In this document: positions 54,620 through 63,828 of the stretch, one piece after another
Numbering within the stretch: position 1 is the stretch's first letter
How the letters are laid out: each line of letters opens with the position of its first letter
NCBI GenBank assembly: GCA_039808885.1
Contig: JBDHTX010000019.1
Location: 17,090 to 81,089, forward strand
Source of the DNA: Dongia_A sp039808885
GTDB taxonomy: Bacteria; Pseudomonadota; Alphaproteobacteria; Dongiales; Dongiaceae
Direction of reading: 5' to 3'
Length of the DNA stretch: 64,000 bases
Made by a program: the position numbers and the translations under genes
The notes under the pieces: generated by a model
Seen by the model: the letters and a program-made list of their open reading frames with translations, nothing else
What the model was told of the DNA's origin: nothing
Databases searched by the model: none

Positions 54620-56188
54620 TCATCCGAACATCCCATGCAGGTACCAGCGCGGCGCCGGGTCGGCCTGGTAGAGGCCGGCGCGGTAGAGCCAGTAGCGGCG
54701 TCCCTCGGCATCCTCGACGCGGTAATAGTCGCGGATCTCCGCATCCTCCGCGCCGGGCAGCCACCATTCGGGCGCGATGCGCTCCGGTCCTTCCGCCGCG
54801 CGCACGCGATGCAGGACATGGCGCCAGCGGAACTGCACCGGCGGATCGTCGGGCACCGGCGCCACCGCCTCGATCGGCTCGGGATGCGGCAGCAGGCGGA
54901 CCGGGCGCTGCGCGGCCTTCGGCCAGTGCAGGCGCGGGCTTTCCGCCAACGCCGGCAGGCGCCGCACGGCGCGTTCCGGGATATGGCTTTCGCGCGTCTC
55001 GACCCGGTGCACCGCCGCTTCGCCCAGCCGGTTGCTGAGCCGGTCGATCAGCGGCGCCAGATCCTGCGACGCGGCTTCCGCCGCATCGAGATCGCCTTGT
55101 TGCGGACGCAGCCGCTCGACCTCGCCGGCGGCAAGTCGCATCGCCTCGAAGCCTTCCTCCGGGGCGAGCGCGTCCAGCTTGTCCTCGAACAACCGGAACA
55201 GATGGGCGGGATCGAGGCTCGCCCGCGCGGTGCCGACGAACAGGCGCTGAGTCTCGCCATCCAGGCGATAGCAGGCGAGCTCCAGCTTGCGCGGGCCGCT
55301 TTCATGCGGGCGCAGGGCCTCGGTCAGGCGCTGCAGCAGCAGGAGGAGGGCGCGGTCGATGCCGGCGCGTTGCGAGACCGGCTCGGCGAAATCCAGGCGC
55401 ACATAGCATTGCGGCGGCGGCAGGAGCGGGGAGAGCGCCTCGTCGCGCCGGCCCAGCGCCTGGTCCAGCCGGTCGATCAGCAACGCACCGAAACGCCGCG
55501 CCAAGGCGGCGCGCGGCAGGGCGCAGAGATCGGCGATGCGATGAAGGCCCAGGCGCTTCAGCTGCGCGCACAGATCCTCCGGCAATCGCAAGGCGGCCGG
55601 CGGCAATTGCTCGATCGCGGGGCGCAGGTTGCCCTGCGGCGCGATCAGGTGATCTCCCGTGCCGTAATGGGCCAAGGCCCAGGCGGCGCCGATCGTGTCG
55701 GCGATGGCGGCGCGGTGATGGATGCCGAAGGCGCGCAGATGGCGGTCGAGATCGGCCAGCATCCTCGCCTCGCTGCCCCAGAGATGCGCGCAGCCGGCGA
55801 TGTCGAGCAGCAGGCCGTCCGCGCCTTCCGGCGCCACCAGCGGGGAGAAGCGCGTCGCCCAATCGGCCAGGCGGCGCAGATCAACGGCGTCCGCCGCCGG
55901 GTCGTGCGGCTCGACGGCAAGCTGCGGCAGCCAGGCCCGCGCATCGGCCACCGCCATGCCCGGCTTCACGCCGAGCCTAGCGGCCTGCGGATCGACGGCC
56001 TGGATCTCCTGCCGGTTGCCGGTTTGCGCCGCCAAGACCAAGGGCTGCGCCAGCGGCGCCGTCGCGCCGGGCGAGGGGGATGAGCGCGGCGTTGGACTCC
56101 GTCGCCGCAAGCGCCGCCGGTGTTGGTCGGTCGGCCAATGCGTCAGCCACAGCGAGAGGAAACGCCGCGATCCGCTGTTGGTCATCAT
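54620..56188 (-). CDS. imuB: DNA polymerase Y-family protein ImuB
   Basis: A 522-residue Y-family homologue of the SOS mutasome. The N-terminus RRFLSLWLTHWPTD replaces the catalytic Asp-containing strand of active Y polymerases, so it is probably catalytically dead and acts as an adaptor to the sliding clamp and DnaE2. The fingers/palm region (KPGMAVADARAWLPQLAVEP) and little-finger region are present, with an extended C-terminal tail. The start (two ATGs at 56188 and 56185) lies inside imuA, overlapping it by 212 bases. Confidence 0.92.
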   Translation of the reverse strand: MMTNSGSRRFLSLWLTHWPTDQHRRRLRRRSPTPRSSPSPGATAPLAQPLVLAAQTGNRQEIQAVDPQAARLGVKPGMAVADARAWLPQLAVEPHDPAADAVDLRRLADWATRFSPLVAPEGADGLLLDIAGCAHLWGSEARMLADLDRHLRAFGIHHRAAIADTIGAAWALAHYGTGDHLIAPQGNLRPAIEQLPPAALRLPEDLCAQLKRLGLHRIADLCALPRAALARRFGALLIDRLDQALGRRDEALSPLLPPPQCYVRLDFAEPVSQRAGIDRALLLLLQRLTEALRPHESGPRKLELACYRLDGETQRLFVGTARASLDPAHLFRLFEDKLDALAPEEGFEAMRLAAGEVERLRPQQGDLDAAEAASQDLAPLIDRLSNRLGEAAVHRVETRESHIPERAVRRLPALAESPRLHWPKAAQRPVRLLPHPEPIEAVAPVPDDPPVQFRWRHVLHRVRAAEGPERIAPEWWLPGAEDAEIRDYYRVEDAEGRRYWLYRAGLYQADPAPRWYLHGMFG

Positions 56189-56876
56189 GGCCCATCTCCA
56201 TCACCCAGGATGCCGGTTGTCCGTTGCGGCATCGCCACAGATCCACGCGCCGGAACAGCGGCCCCAGTTCCGACCTGATCGCGCGCGCTTCCTGCGCCAC
56301 ATTGGAGACGCGCCAGCGCGTTGCCGCCGCGATCGGCTGCGCCCGGTGCCGCGCGGCCAGTTCCCCGTTGCGCCAGCGCCGCAGCAGGAAGCAGGGAATG
56401 CCGGCCTGCTCTGCCGCGAGCTGCAGACGGCGCGTGGCCGTCAACGTCACCGCGCCGATCTCGCCCAGAACGGCGCCCAGCGCCTTGCTGCGCAAAGCCT
56501 CCTCCAGCGCCCAGCAGACCTCGGCATCGCGCCGGGCCGCGACCAGGATCAGCCGCCGCAGATCGAGGCCGAGCGCCGCAAGGCCGGGGGCGTAGAGGTC
56601 CGCATCCTGGGTCACCCAGAGGATCCAGCCTTTTCCGGAATTGGCCCCGAGACCCTGCGCCAGGAAGGCGGCCCCGGCCGCGCCCTGTTCCTCGTCCACG
56701 CCAAGGCCCGCCACCTCATGCACGGCGCCGGCCGGAACGCCCGCCATCCGCAGCGTGGCATCAATGACCGGCACGCCGACGGACAACAGGGCTGCATCGT
56801 CCGGCGCTTCCGGTCGCACGGCCGAAATGGCCGCGATACGCCGCTTCAGCTGGGCAAGGTCAAGTCGCGCGGTCAT
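55977..56876 (-). CDS. imuA: ImuA-like RecA-related SOS mutagenesis protein
   Basis: A 299-residue RecA-fold relative without a classical Walker A. The family pattern is seen in VPAGAVHEVAGLGVDEEQGAA, KGWILWVTQDADLYAPGLAALG and the C-terminal FRRVDLWRCRNGQP. It helps assemble the ImuB-DnaE2 mutasome. The last 70 residues, encoded in the overlap with imuB, are low complexity and probably not conserved. The start at 56876 lies 26 bases after a LexA box. First gene of the cassette. Confidence 0.88.
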   Translation of the reverse strand: MTARLDLAQLKRRIAAISAVRPEAPDDAALLSVGVPVIDATLRMAGVPAGAVHEVAGLGVDEEQGAAGAAFLAQGLGANSGKGWILWVTQDADLYAPGLAALGLDLRRLILVAARRDAEVCWALEEALRSKALGAVLGEIGAVTLTATRRLQLAAEQAGIPCFLLRRWRNGELAARHRAQPIAAATRWRVSNVAQEARAIRSELGPLFRRVDLWRCRNGQPASWVMEMGHDDQQRIAAFPLAVADALADRPTPAALAATESNAALIPLARRDGAAGAALGLGGANRQPAGDPGRRSAGR

Positions 56877-56901
56877 CGGGACACATCAGGAGAACAGATA
56901 T

Positions 56902-56916
56902 GTTCTCTTTTTGTTC
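56902..56916. promoter_or_regulatory. LexA (SOS) box GTTC-N7-GTTC upstream of imuA
   Basis: GTTC (56902-56905) and GTTC (56913-56916) with a 7-base spacer match the alphaproteobacterial LexA site exactly. A -35 hexamer TTGACA is read on the minus strand at 56936-56931, so the box covers the expected -10 region and would block transcription of imuA-imuB-dnaE2 until DNA damage. A second half-site GAAC at 56892-56895 forms a palindrome with the first GTTC. Confidence 0.85.
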
Positions 56917-57002
56917 CGTTTGCCTATTCCTGTCAACGGGATCGATTTCCTTCCCGGAGATCGATAAAAACCTTTTAAAATCAAATGGAAAAAGGAAACC
57001 CA

Positions 57003-57021
57003 TTCAGCTTGCGTTCAGCTT
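57003..57021 (+). promoter_or_regulatory. Tandem TTCAGCTT sites with 11-bp period
   Basis: TTCAGCTT occurs at 57003-57010 and 57014-57021, one helical turn apart, 53 bases before the Gly/His-rich secreted protein gene. Such tandem repeats are typical binding sites of OmpR-family response regulators. Confidence 0.5.
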
Positions 57022-57073
57022 ACAAGTGGTCCACTGACTCAACATCAGCTGTTCTGCAGAAAGGACCACCGCC

Positions 57074-57787
57074 ATGTCCCGCCTTTCCTTGCGCCCCTTC
57101 ATCCTCGCCACCCTGATCGGGTCACTCGCGCCGCTCCCGCTGGCCATGCTCGAGCTCGAGCAGGCGGCCTACGCCAAGGGCAATGGCGGCGGCAATGGCG
57201 GCGCCCATGGCGGTGGCAATGGCGGCGGTCATGGCAACGGGGGCAGCCACGGAAATGGCAATGCCGGCGGTGGCAATGGCGCAGGGGCCCAAGCGAGCAA
57301 CGCCGATGCGACGACCGCCCCGACGGACGTGAAGGCCCACAAGCCGACCAAGACGGAGCTTGCCGATGATCCATCCCTGTCGCCCGATGCCCTGGGCAAG
57401 CTGAACGGCGTGCTGCACGCATCGCCCCAGGCGATCGCCAATGCCAGCCCCAACTCGCCGCTCGGCATGGCCCGGGAACTCGCCGAAGCCCTGGGCGGAT
57501 TCCTCGACCCGGAAGCCGCGCCGGGTGAGGACCCTGAAGCTGATCCGATCACGGTCGCGGATCTCGGTGCCCTCATGGCCGGAATGACCAACAAGCCGGT
57601 CACCGCGGCACAGGTGGAGGCCGTGGTCGACCGCCTGGCCGAGGACGATCCGGAAAATCCCGCCCTGCACGACCTGGACCCGGCGCTGGCGCAGGAAATC
57701 GCCGACGAAGCGAACAAGATCAAAGGTTATGACACTGCGGCCAGCGACGATGACGGAACCGGGCAGACCGACGACGTCATCAACTAG
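57074..57787 (+). CDS. Secreted Gly/His/Asn-rich protein of unknown function
   Basis: A 237-residue protein with a signal peptide (MSRLSLRPFILATLIG, likely cleavage after AAYA near residue 34). The mature N-terminus is a Gly/Asn/His-rich tract (about 35-72, with spaced His residues in NGGAHGGGNGGGHGNGG) that could bind metal. A helical region with Asp/Glu/Pro-rich segments (about 90-220) follows. AAAGGACC precedes the ATG. The C-terminus is very acidic. No family is recognised; expression may follow the tandem regulator sites upstream. Confidence 0.7.
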   Translation: MSRLSLRPFILATLIGSLAPLPLAMLELEQAAYAKGNGGGNGGAHGGGNGGGHGNGGSHGNGNAGGGNGAGAQASNADATTAPTDVKAHKPTKTELADDPSLSPDALGKLNGVLHASPQAIANASPNSPLGMARELAEALGGFLDPEAAPGEDPEADPITVADLGALMAGMTNKPVTAAQVEAVVDRLAEDDPENPALHDLDPALAQEIADEANKIKGYDTAASDDDGTGQTDDVIN

Positions 57788-57813
57788 ATCGTGGCATCCA
57801 TTGAAATGAAACC

Positions 57814-57841
57814 GGGGCGCGGGAGGAAACTTCCGCGCCCC
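57814..57841. terminator. Hairpin terminator between convergent genes
   Basis: GGGGCGCGG (57814-57822) pairs perfectly with CCGCGCCCC (57833-57841) over a 10-base loop, 27 bases after the secreted-protein stop and 21 bases before the end of the convergent helicase gene. AAATTT follows on the plus side. Likely bidirectional. Confidence 0.6.
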
Positions 57842-57861
57842 AAATTTCCAGGATCAGACGG

Positions 57862-59430
<1,569 letters not shown>

Positions 59431-59516
59431 TATCTCATGATGCGGGCATCGATCAGTTTCGCCGGTCGGCGATCAAGAGGCAGGGGGCCCGGAACCGCTG
59501 CCAAAAGGTCGCGCGC

Positions 59517-59544
59517 ACTATAGGGCCGGGGGCCGCTTTGTCAA
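59517..59544 (-). promoter_or_regulatory. Strong sigma70-type promoter of rhlE
   Basis: On the minus strand TTGACA (59544-59539) and TATAGT (59522-59517) are separated by 16 bases, about 87 bases before the rhlE ATG. The near-consensus boxes make this one of the best promoters in the window, and the long leader leaves room for post-transcriptional (for example cold-shock) control. Confidence 0.65.
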
Positions 59545-59662
59545 TTCAACGGCCCGCGATTTGCCCTATGTTTGCCCTGAAATGAAGGGCCTAACTGCCG
59601 ATTTAGCCCCCCTGCGGTTTAGGAACCCCTAACGCGCCGACTCGGGAAAGGTTACGGACGCC

Positions 59663-60202
59663 ATGCTGCTGCAAAGGGAAAATGCACAGGTCCTGATGGT
59701 CGACGTGCAGGAACGCCTGCTGCCGGCGATGGCCGAGGGGGCGGCGGTGACCGCCAACGGCATCCGCCTGCTCGAGGCCGCCCGCATCCTGGCGGTGCCG
59801 GTCCTGGTCTCGGAACAGTATCCGCAGGGCCTGGGCCGCACGGTCCCGGACCTGGCCCGGCACGCCCCGGCCAATGCCGTCCATGAGAAGATCGAATTCT
59901 CCTGCTACGCCAATCCCGCCTTGCGCCAGGCACTGTCCGGCGCCGGCCGGCAGACCATCCTGTTCGGCATCGAGGCGCATGTCTGCGTGCTGCAGACCGC
60001 CCTGGAAATGGCGGCGGCGGGGCGCGACGTCACCGTGGTGGCGGATGCCGTCAGCTCCCGCGCCGAAACCAGCAAGGCCATCGCGCTGCAGCGGCTGCAG
60101 GCGGCGGGCGTCCGGCTGGCGACCACCGAAATGGTGCTGTTCGAATGGCTGCGCCAAGCCGGAACGCCGGAATTCAAGGCGGTCAGCCGGTTGATCCGCT
60201 GA
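59663..60202 (+). CDS. Isochorismatase-family hydrolase
   Basis: A 179-residue cysteine hydrolase. The catalytic Asp lies in VLMVDVQERLLPA and the nucleophile Cys in FGIEAHVCVLQTALEM, with a lysine in HEKIEFSCYANPAL completing the usual triad. Relatives include nicotinamidases, ureido hydrolases and YcaC-like proteins; the substrate is not clear. The start has a GGAAAGG site. It diverges from rhlE and is convergent with a lipoprotein gene. Confidence 0.85.
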   Translation: MLLQRENAQVLMVDVQERLLPAMAEGAAVTANGIRLLEAARILAVPVLVSEQYPQGLGRTVPDLARHAPANAVHEKIEFSCYANPALRQALSGAGRQTILFGIEAHVCVLQTALEMAAAGRDVTVVADAVSSRAETSKAIALQRLQAAGVRLATTEMVLFEWLRQAGTPEFKAVSRLIR

Positions 60203-60208
60203 CCGGCC

Positions 60209-60742
60209 TCAACATCCCGGAATGATGCAATTGTCGCGGTCGTTGCGGTCGTCGTTGCTCGGCCGCGGGAACAGCCGTACCACCGCGTTGCGGAGGAACT
60301 GGCGGAAGCGCGGATCCGCCGGGCCGGCGATGTCCGAGACCGAGCCGCTGAGATAGGTCAGGGCAGGGCCGCTGCCCGGGCACAGGGCCGCCACGATCCA
60401 GACGTCGCCGCCATTGGGGGCGCTTTGCGCGCCGGAGGCCTGGCAGGCGATGTTCTGCCCGGTCACCCGCGTGCCGTTGAAGGCGATGTGCACGCGATAG
60501 GGGCTGGAATCGCTCTCGACGACGCCCGGCGGCTGGACCGCATCGGAAACCAGCTGGTTGAAAGCCGCCTGCTCCATGCCGAACAGGCTTCCCGACACGT
60601 CCAGTTTCATCGCCTTGGTGTAGGGGACGAACTGGTATTGCTGCGCCGGATAGCTGGAATCGACGCCGACGCGATCAATGCGGCCGGGCGTGCAGGCCGC
60701 GACCACGGCGCCGAGCAGAAAGATCGCTAGAGTTCTGGACAT
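60209..60742 (-). CDS. Putative lipoprotein of unknown function
   Basis: A 177-residue exported protein. The N-terminus is a lipoprotein signal (MSRTLAIFLLGAVVAAC), with lipobox VAAC and lipidated Cys at residue 17. The mature part is beta-rich, with a pair of cysteines around NIACQASG and AALCPGSG, and ends in an Asp/Arg-rich tail with two more Cys (DNCIIPGC). No family is recognised. It is 6 bases from the convergent isochorismatase gene. Confidence 0.75.
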   Translation of the reverse strand: MSRTLAIFLLGAVVAACTPGRIDRVGVDSSYPAQQYQFVPYTKAMKLDVSGSLFGMEQAAFNQLVSDAVQPPGVVESDSSPYRVHIAFNGTRVTGQNIACQASGAQSAPNGGDVWIVAALCPGSGPALTYLSGSVSDIAGPADPRFRQFLRNAVVRLFPRPSNDDRNDRDNCIIPGC

Positions 60743-60820
60743 CTCGATCTCCTCGGGGAATCAGTTACGTCTAAATTGACGGCCAAACGGCCCTCGCCAC
60801 ACATCACGATTTCGCGAGAT

Positions 60821-61276
60821 ATGACGGTACATCTGGTCAAACTTTGCGTCGGTGTCAGTGACGTAGCTCACTTGGTCAAGGAGCGCGAGCGTATTGCCAA
60901 GAAGGCGGAACGTCGCAACAAGCCGGTCGAGGACAGCCATTGGACCCGCATGTTCCCGAAACGCGCCGAAGAGGTGCTCGACGGCGGCTCGCTCTACTGG
61001 GTCATCAAGGGCGTCATCCGCGTCCGGCACCGGATATTGCGCCTGGACGAGGTGACGGACGCAGACGGCCAGGCCTATTGCGCCATCGTCTATGATCCGA
61101 CCGTCATCCTGGTCGAGCCGCGTCCGCGCCGCGCCTTCCAGGGCTGGCGCTATCTCGAGGCCGAGGATGCGCCGCCCGATCTGCGCAACCAGCGCCAGGC
61201 GATGAGCAGCGCCCTGTCGGAAGGCGAGATGCCGCCGAAGATGCTGGCGGAGCTGCGCGAGCTCGGCCTGTTCTAG
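60821..61276 (+). CDS. DUF1489 family protein
   Basis: A 151-residue protein of a family widespread in alphaproteobacteria and of unknown function. Characteristic parts are TVHLVKLCVGVSDVAHL, HWTRMFPKRAEEVLDGGSLYW, KGVIRVRHRILRL, and the RPRRAFQGWRYL segment. The frame opens at 60776; ATG 60821 gives the conserved N-terminus. Its stop overlaps the convergent chromate transporter gene by 4 bases. Confidence 0.9.
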   Translation: MTVHLVKLCVGVSDVAHLVKERERIAKKAERRNKPVEDSHWTRMFPKRAEEVLDGGSLYWVIKGVIRVRHRILRLDEVTDADGQAYCAIVYDPTVILVEPRPRRAFQGWRYLEAEDAPPDLRNQRQAMSSALSEGEMPPKMLAELRELGLF

Positions 61277-62595
61277 CCGGCGAGCCCGCTGACCTGGGCC
61301 AGATAGCCCAAGGCGGCGGCGGCGAGCAGCACCTTCACCAGGCCGATGCGCAAGCCGATCAGCGCCACGCCCGCCAGCAGCGACAGCGCAATGGCGGCAG
61401 CCTGCGCGCTGCGCCACAAGGGCCAGGTGAACTCGACCCACCCGATGCTGGCCGTTTGCAGCTGCGCGAACAGCACGTGCAGCGCGAACCACAGCGCCAG
61501 ATTGGCGATCACGCCGACCACCGCCGCGGTCACCATCGCCAGCATGGCCGAGAGCAGGCGGTTCCGGCGCAGGCGCTCGACATAGGGCGCGCCGAGAAAG
61601 ATCCAGATGAAGCTCGGCGCGAAGGTGACCCAGGTGACGAAGCCGGCGCCGAGCAGTCCGGCCAGCATCGCCGGCAGGATGCCCGGTTGCTGATGCGCCG
61701 AATAGAACCCGACGAAGCTGAGCACCAGGATCAGCGGCCCGGGCGTGGTTTCGGCCAGGGCCAGTCCGTCGATCATGTTGCCGGTGGAGAGCCAGCCGTA
61801 ATGCTCGACCGCCTGCTGCGCCACATAGGTGAGCACCGCATAGGCGCCGCCGAACGTGACCACCGCCATCTTGGCGAAGAACCAGCCGAGTTGCGTGAAC
61901 AAATGCGTCTCGCCCAGGAGCATTGCGCACAGCACGATCGGACCCAGCCACAAGGCCCCGCCGACGAGCGTCACGCGCCAGCGGCTCGGCGCCTGCATGG
62001 TGATGATGCGATCCTCGGCTTCGGCGCCAGCCTGCGCGGTGTTGTCGCTGCCCCTGCGCCATGCCGCGACCAGGCCGATCCCCGCGGCGGCCAGGATGAC
62101 GATGGGGAAGGGTATGTGCAGCGCAAAGAGCGCGAGGAAGCCGAGCGCCGCGACGATCCAGTCGATGCGGCGTTTCAGGGCCCGCCTGGCGACGCGCCAA
62201 AGCGCCTCGGCCACCAGGGCGATGACCGCGCATTTGAGGCCGAAGAATATCCCGGCCAGCCACGGCAGATGACCGAAGGCCGCATAGGCGGCGCTGAGCG
62301 CGAGGATGACGCAGAAGCCGGGCAGGATGAACAGGATGCCGGCGACGAGCCCGCCGCGCACGCCGTGCAGCAGCCAGCCGAGATAGGTGGCGAGCTGCTG
62401 CGCCTCAGGCCCCGGCAGCAGCATGCAGAAATTGAGCGCATGCAGGAACTGCGCCTCCGACACCCATTTCTTGCCGTCGACCACCAGGCGATGCAGCAGC
62501 GCGATCTGCCCGGCCGGCCCGCCGAAGCCGAGGCAACCGACCTTGAACCACAGGCGGGTCGCCTCGGCGAAGCTTGGATGCTCGGCGTCTATCAT
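61273..62595 (-). CDS. chrA: Chromate transporter, two-domain ChrA
   Basis: Inner-membrane chromate efflux protein of 440 residues (long CHR form with two homologous halves, about 8-190 and 215-435). The first half shows LWFKVGCLGFGGPAGQIALLHR over the first segment and the PGPEAQQLATYLGWL signature. The second half has FFAKMAVVTFGGAYAVL and TTPGPLILVLSFVGF. It lowers cytoplasmic chromate. The ATG overlaps the stop of the ChrB-like gene (62592-62595), forming one operon. Confidence 0.93.
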   Translation of the reverse strand: MIDAEHPSFAEATRLWFKVGCLGFGGPAGQIALLHRLVVDGKKWVSEAQFLHALNFCMLLPGPEAQQLATYLGWLLHGVRGGLVAGILFILPGFCVILALSAAYAAFGHLPWLAGIFFGLKCAVIALVAEALWRVARRALKRRIDWIVAALGFLALFALHIPFPIVILAAAGIGLVAAWRRGSDNTAQAGAEAEDRIITMQAPSRWRVTLVGGALWLGPIVLCAMLLGETHLFTQLGWFFAKMAVVTFGGAYAVLTYVAQQAVEHYGWLSTGNMIDGLALAETTPGPLILVLSFVGFYSAHQQPGILPAMLAGLLGAGFVTWVTFAPSFIWIFLGAPYVERLRRNRLLSAMLAMVTAAVVGVIANLALWFALHVLFAQLQTASIGWVEFTWPLWRSAQAAAIALSLLAGVALIGLRIGLVKVLLAAAALGYLAQVSGLAG

Positions 62596-63440
62596 GCCGG
62601 AGCTCCCGCAGCCGCGTCGCGCGGCGGCCAGGCATGGGTTTCGGCACGGAGATCGCGCTGCCAGCGATAGAGCGCGTCGTAGAGCGTCATGCCGGCTTGC
62701 AGCAGCGCATTGTCGTCCTCGATCAGGTCGCCGAGACCGAGCGAGATGGCGTAGAGGCCGGCCGATTGCGCCGTCAGCTCCAGGGTCGATGTATCGGCGC
62801 CACGGATGATGTCGGCCACCCGCACCAAGGCCGGATCGCGCAAGGCAAAATCGTCAAGCATGGAATCGAAGCTACAACGCGGACCGCGATGCGAGAAGCG
62901 GACGCCGGGAATGTCGAACGGAATGGCATCGAGCCTTTTGGCCGCGGCAAGAACATCGTCCGCCGGGACATAGTGGAACGTGGCGCGCGGATCAATGAAG
63001 CGCCTGATTATCCAGGGGCAGGCGATGCGGTCGATCTTCGGCCGCGCGCGGGTCACCCAGCGCGTGGCCCGGCTGCCGTCATAGAATTCGGTCTTCCGCA
63101 ACGATGGCAATCCGGCCTCCAGCCAACCCTCGATCCCATCGACCAGGTGGCGTGCGGCGTAGCCCCGTTCCCGCAGGAAGGCCGCCGCGTTCTGGCCGAC
63201 TTCGCGACCATGGACGCAGACCGTGACAACTTGTCGAGCGCGGGCGAGTGCGGCGTGCCAGTGCTCGATCGCCTCCGGCCGTCGGTGCAAGGCGCCGCAG
63301 ATCAGGTCGGACGATTTCTGGAAGGCCGCTTCCCGGCGCACGTCGATGACGAGCGGATGGTCGGCGGTCCCCAGGGTGCGCGCCAGCGCGGCAGCCGAGA
63401 TGCTCAAGGAATGGTCGGAGGAGGGGTGATTGGGTGCCAT
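62592..63440 (-). CDS. Rhodanese-ChrB fusion protein (chromate resistance)
   Basis: A 282-residue protein. A rhodanese-like domain (about 10-125; Cys75 in VCVHGREVGQ) is followed by a ChrB C-terminal domain (about 135-270; WVTRARPKIDRIACPWIIRRF, FSHRGPRCSFDSML). ChrB proteins regulate or support chromate efflux; the rhodanese part may reduce or sense thiol-reactive stress. The frame opens at 63563; the ATG at 63440 excludes an unrelated leader. It is the first gene of the chrB-chrA pair. Confidence 0.9.
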   Translation of the reverse strand: MAPNHPSSDHSLSISAAALARTLGTADHPLVIDVRREAAFQKSSDLICGALHRRPEAIEHWHAALARARQVVTVCVHGREVGQNAAAFLRERGYAARHLVDGIEGWLEAGLPSLRKTEFYDGSRATRWVTRARPKIDRIACPWIIRRFIDPRATFHYVPADDVLAAAKRLDAIPFDIPGVRFSHRGPRCSFDSMLDDFALRDPALVRVADIIRGADTSTLELTAQSAGLYAISLGLGDLIEDDNALLQAGMTLYDALYRWQRDLRAETHAWPPRDAAAGAPA

Positions 63441-63799
63441 GGCATTGCTCTCCCTGACGCCTTTGGGCGTCCCAGGTGGAGCAGAGCTTGGATGCCAGGC
63501 TTGGTATCTAGAAACCGCGCATCTTGGGGTAGCCGGGGGTCTGCGATGCCCCGACAAAGCCAATTTTCGGCTTGCGCCGCGGGGGCGTCAAGGCGGTGTC
63601 TGTGGCCGTTTTTTGCCGGGAGAGTCCGGGGCTTGGCGGGGGTGGTCTGTGGATAAGATTGTTGCGCTTTTTTCTTTACACTTCCCCCCGACTCCAGTAG
63701 AAACCGCGCCGTCGAACGGGGCCGCTGGTTCTTGGTCGGCTCTGGAAACGGTGGGCCTTCGGGACATCGGATCTGAAGGGTGACGCGTCCTTTGGGCGC
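63441..63799. other. Intergenic region without a recognised gene
   Basis: About 360 bases upstream of the chromate genes. It must hold their promoter, but no good sigma70 match is obvious. A run of pyrimidines at 63665-63690 is notable. Short frames here lack ribosome sites. Confidence 0.4.
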
Positions 63800-63828
63800 T
63801 TGAATCACCTACTTGGCATCGCTATATT
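63800..63828 (+). promoter_or_regulatory. Sigma70-type promoter, possibly of an rRNA operon
   Basis: TTGAAT (63800-63805) and TATATT (63823-63828) with a 17-base spacer are near consensus. Transcription would run to the right edge. Confidence 0.6.
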
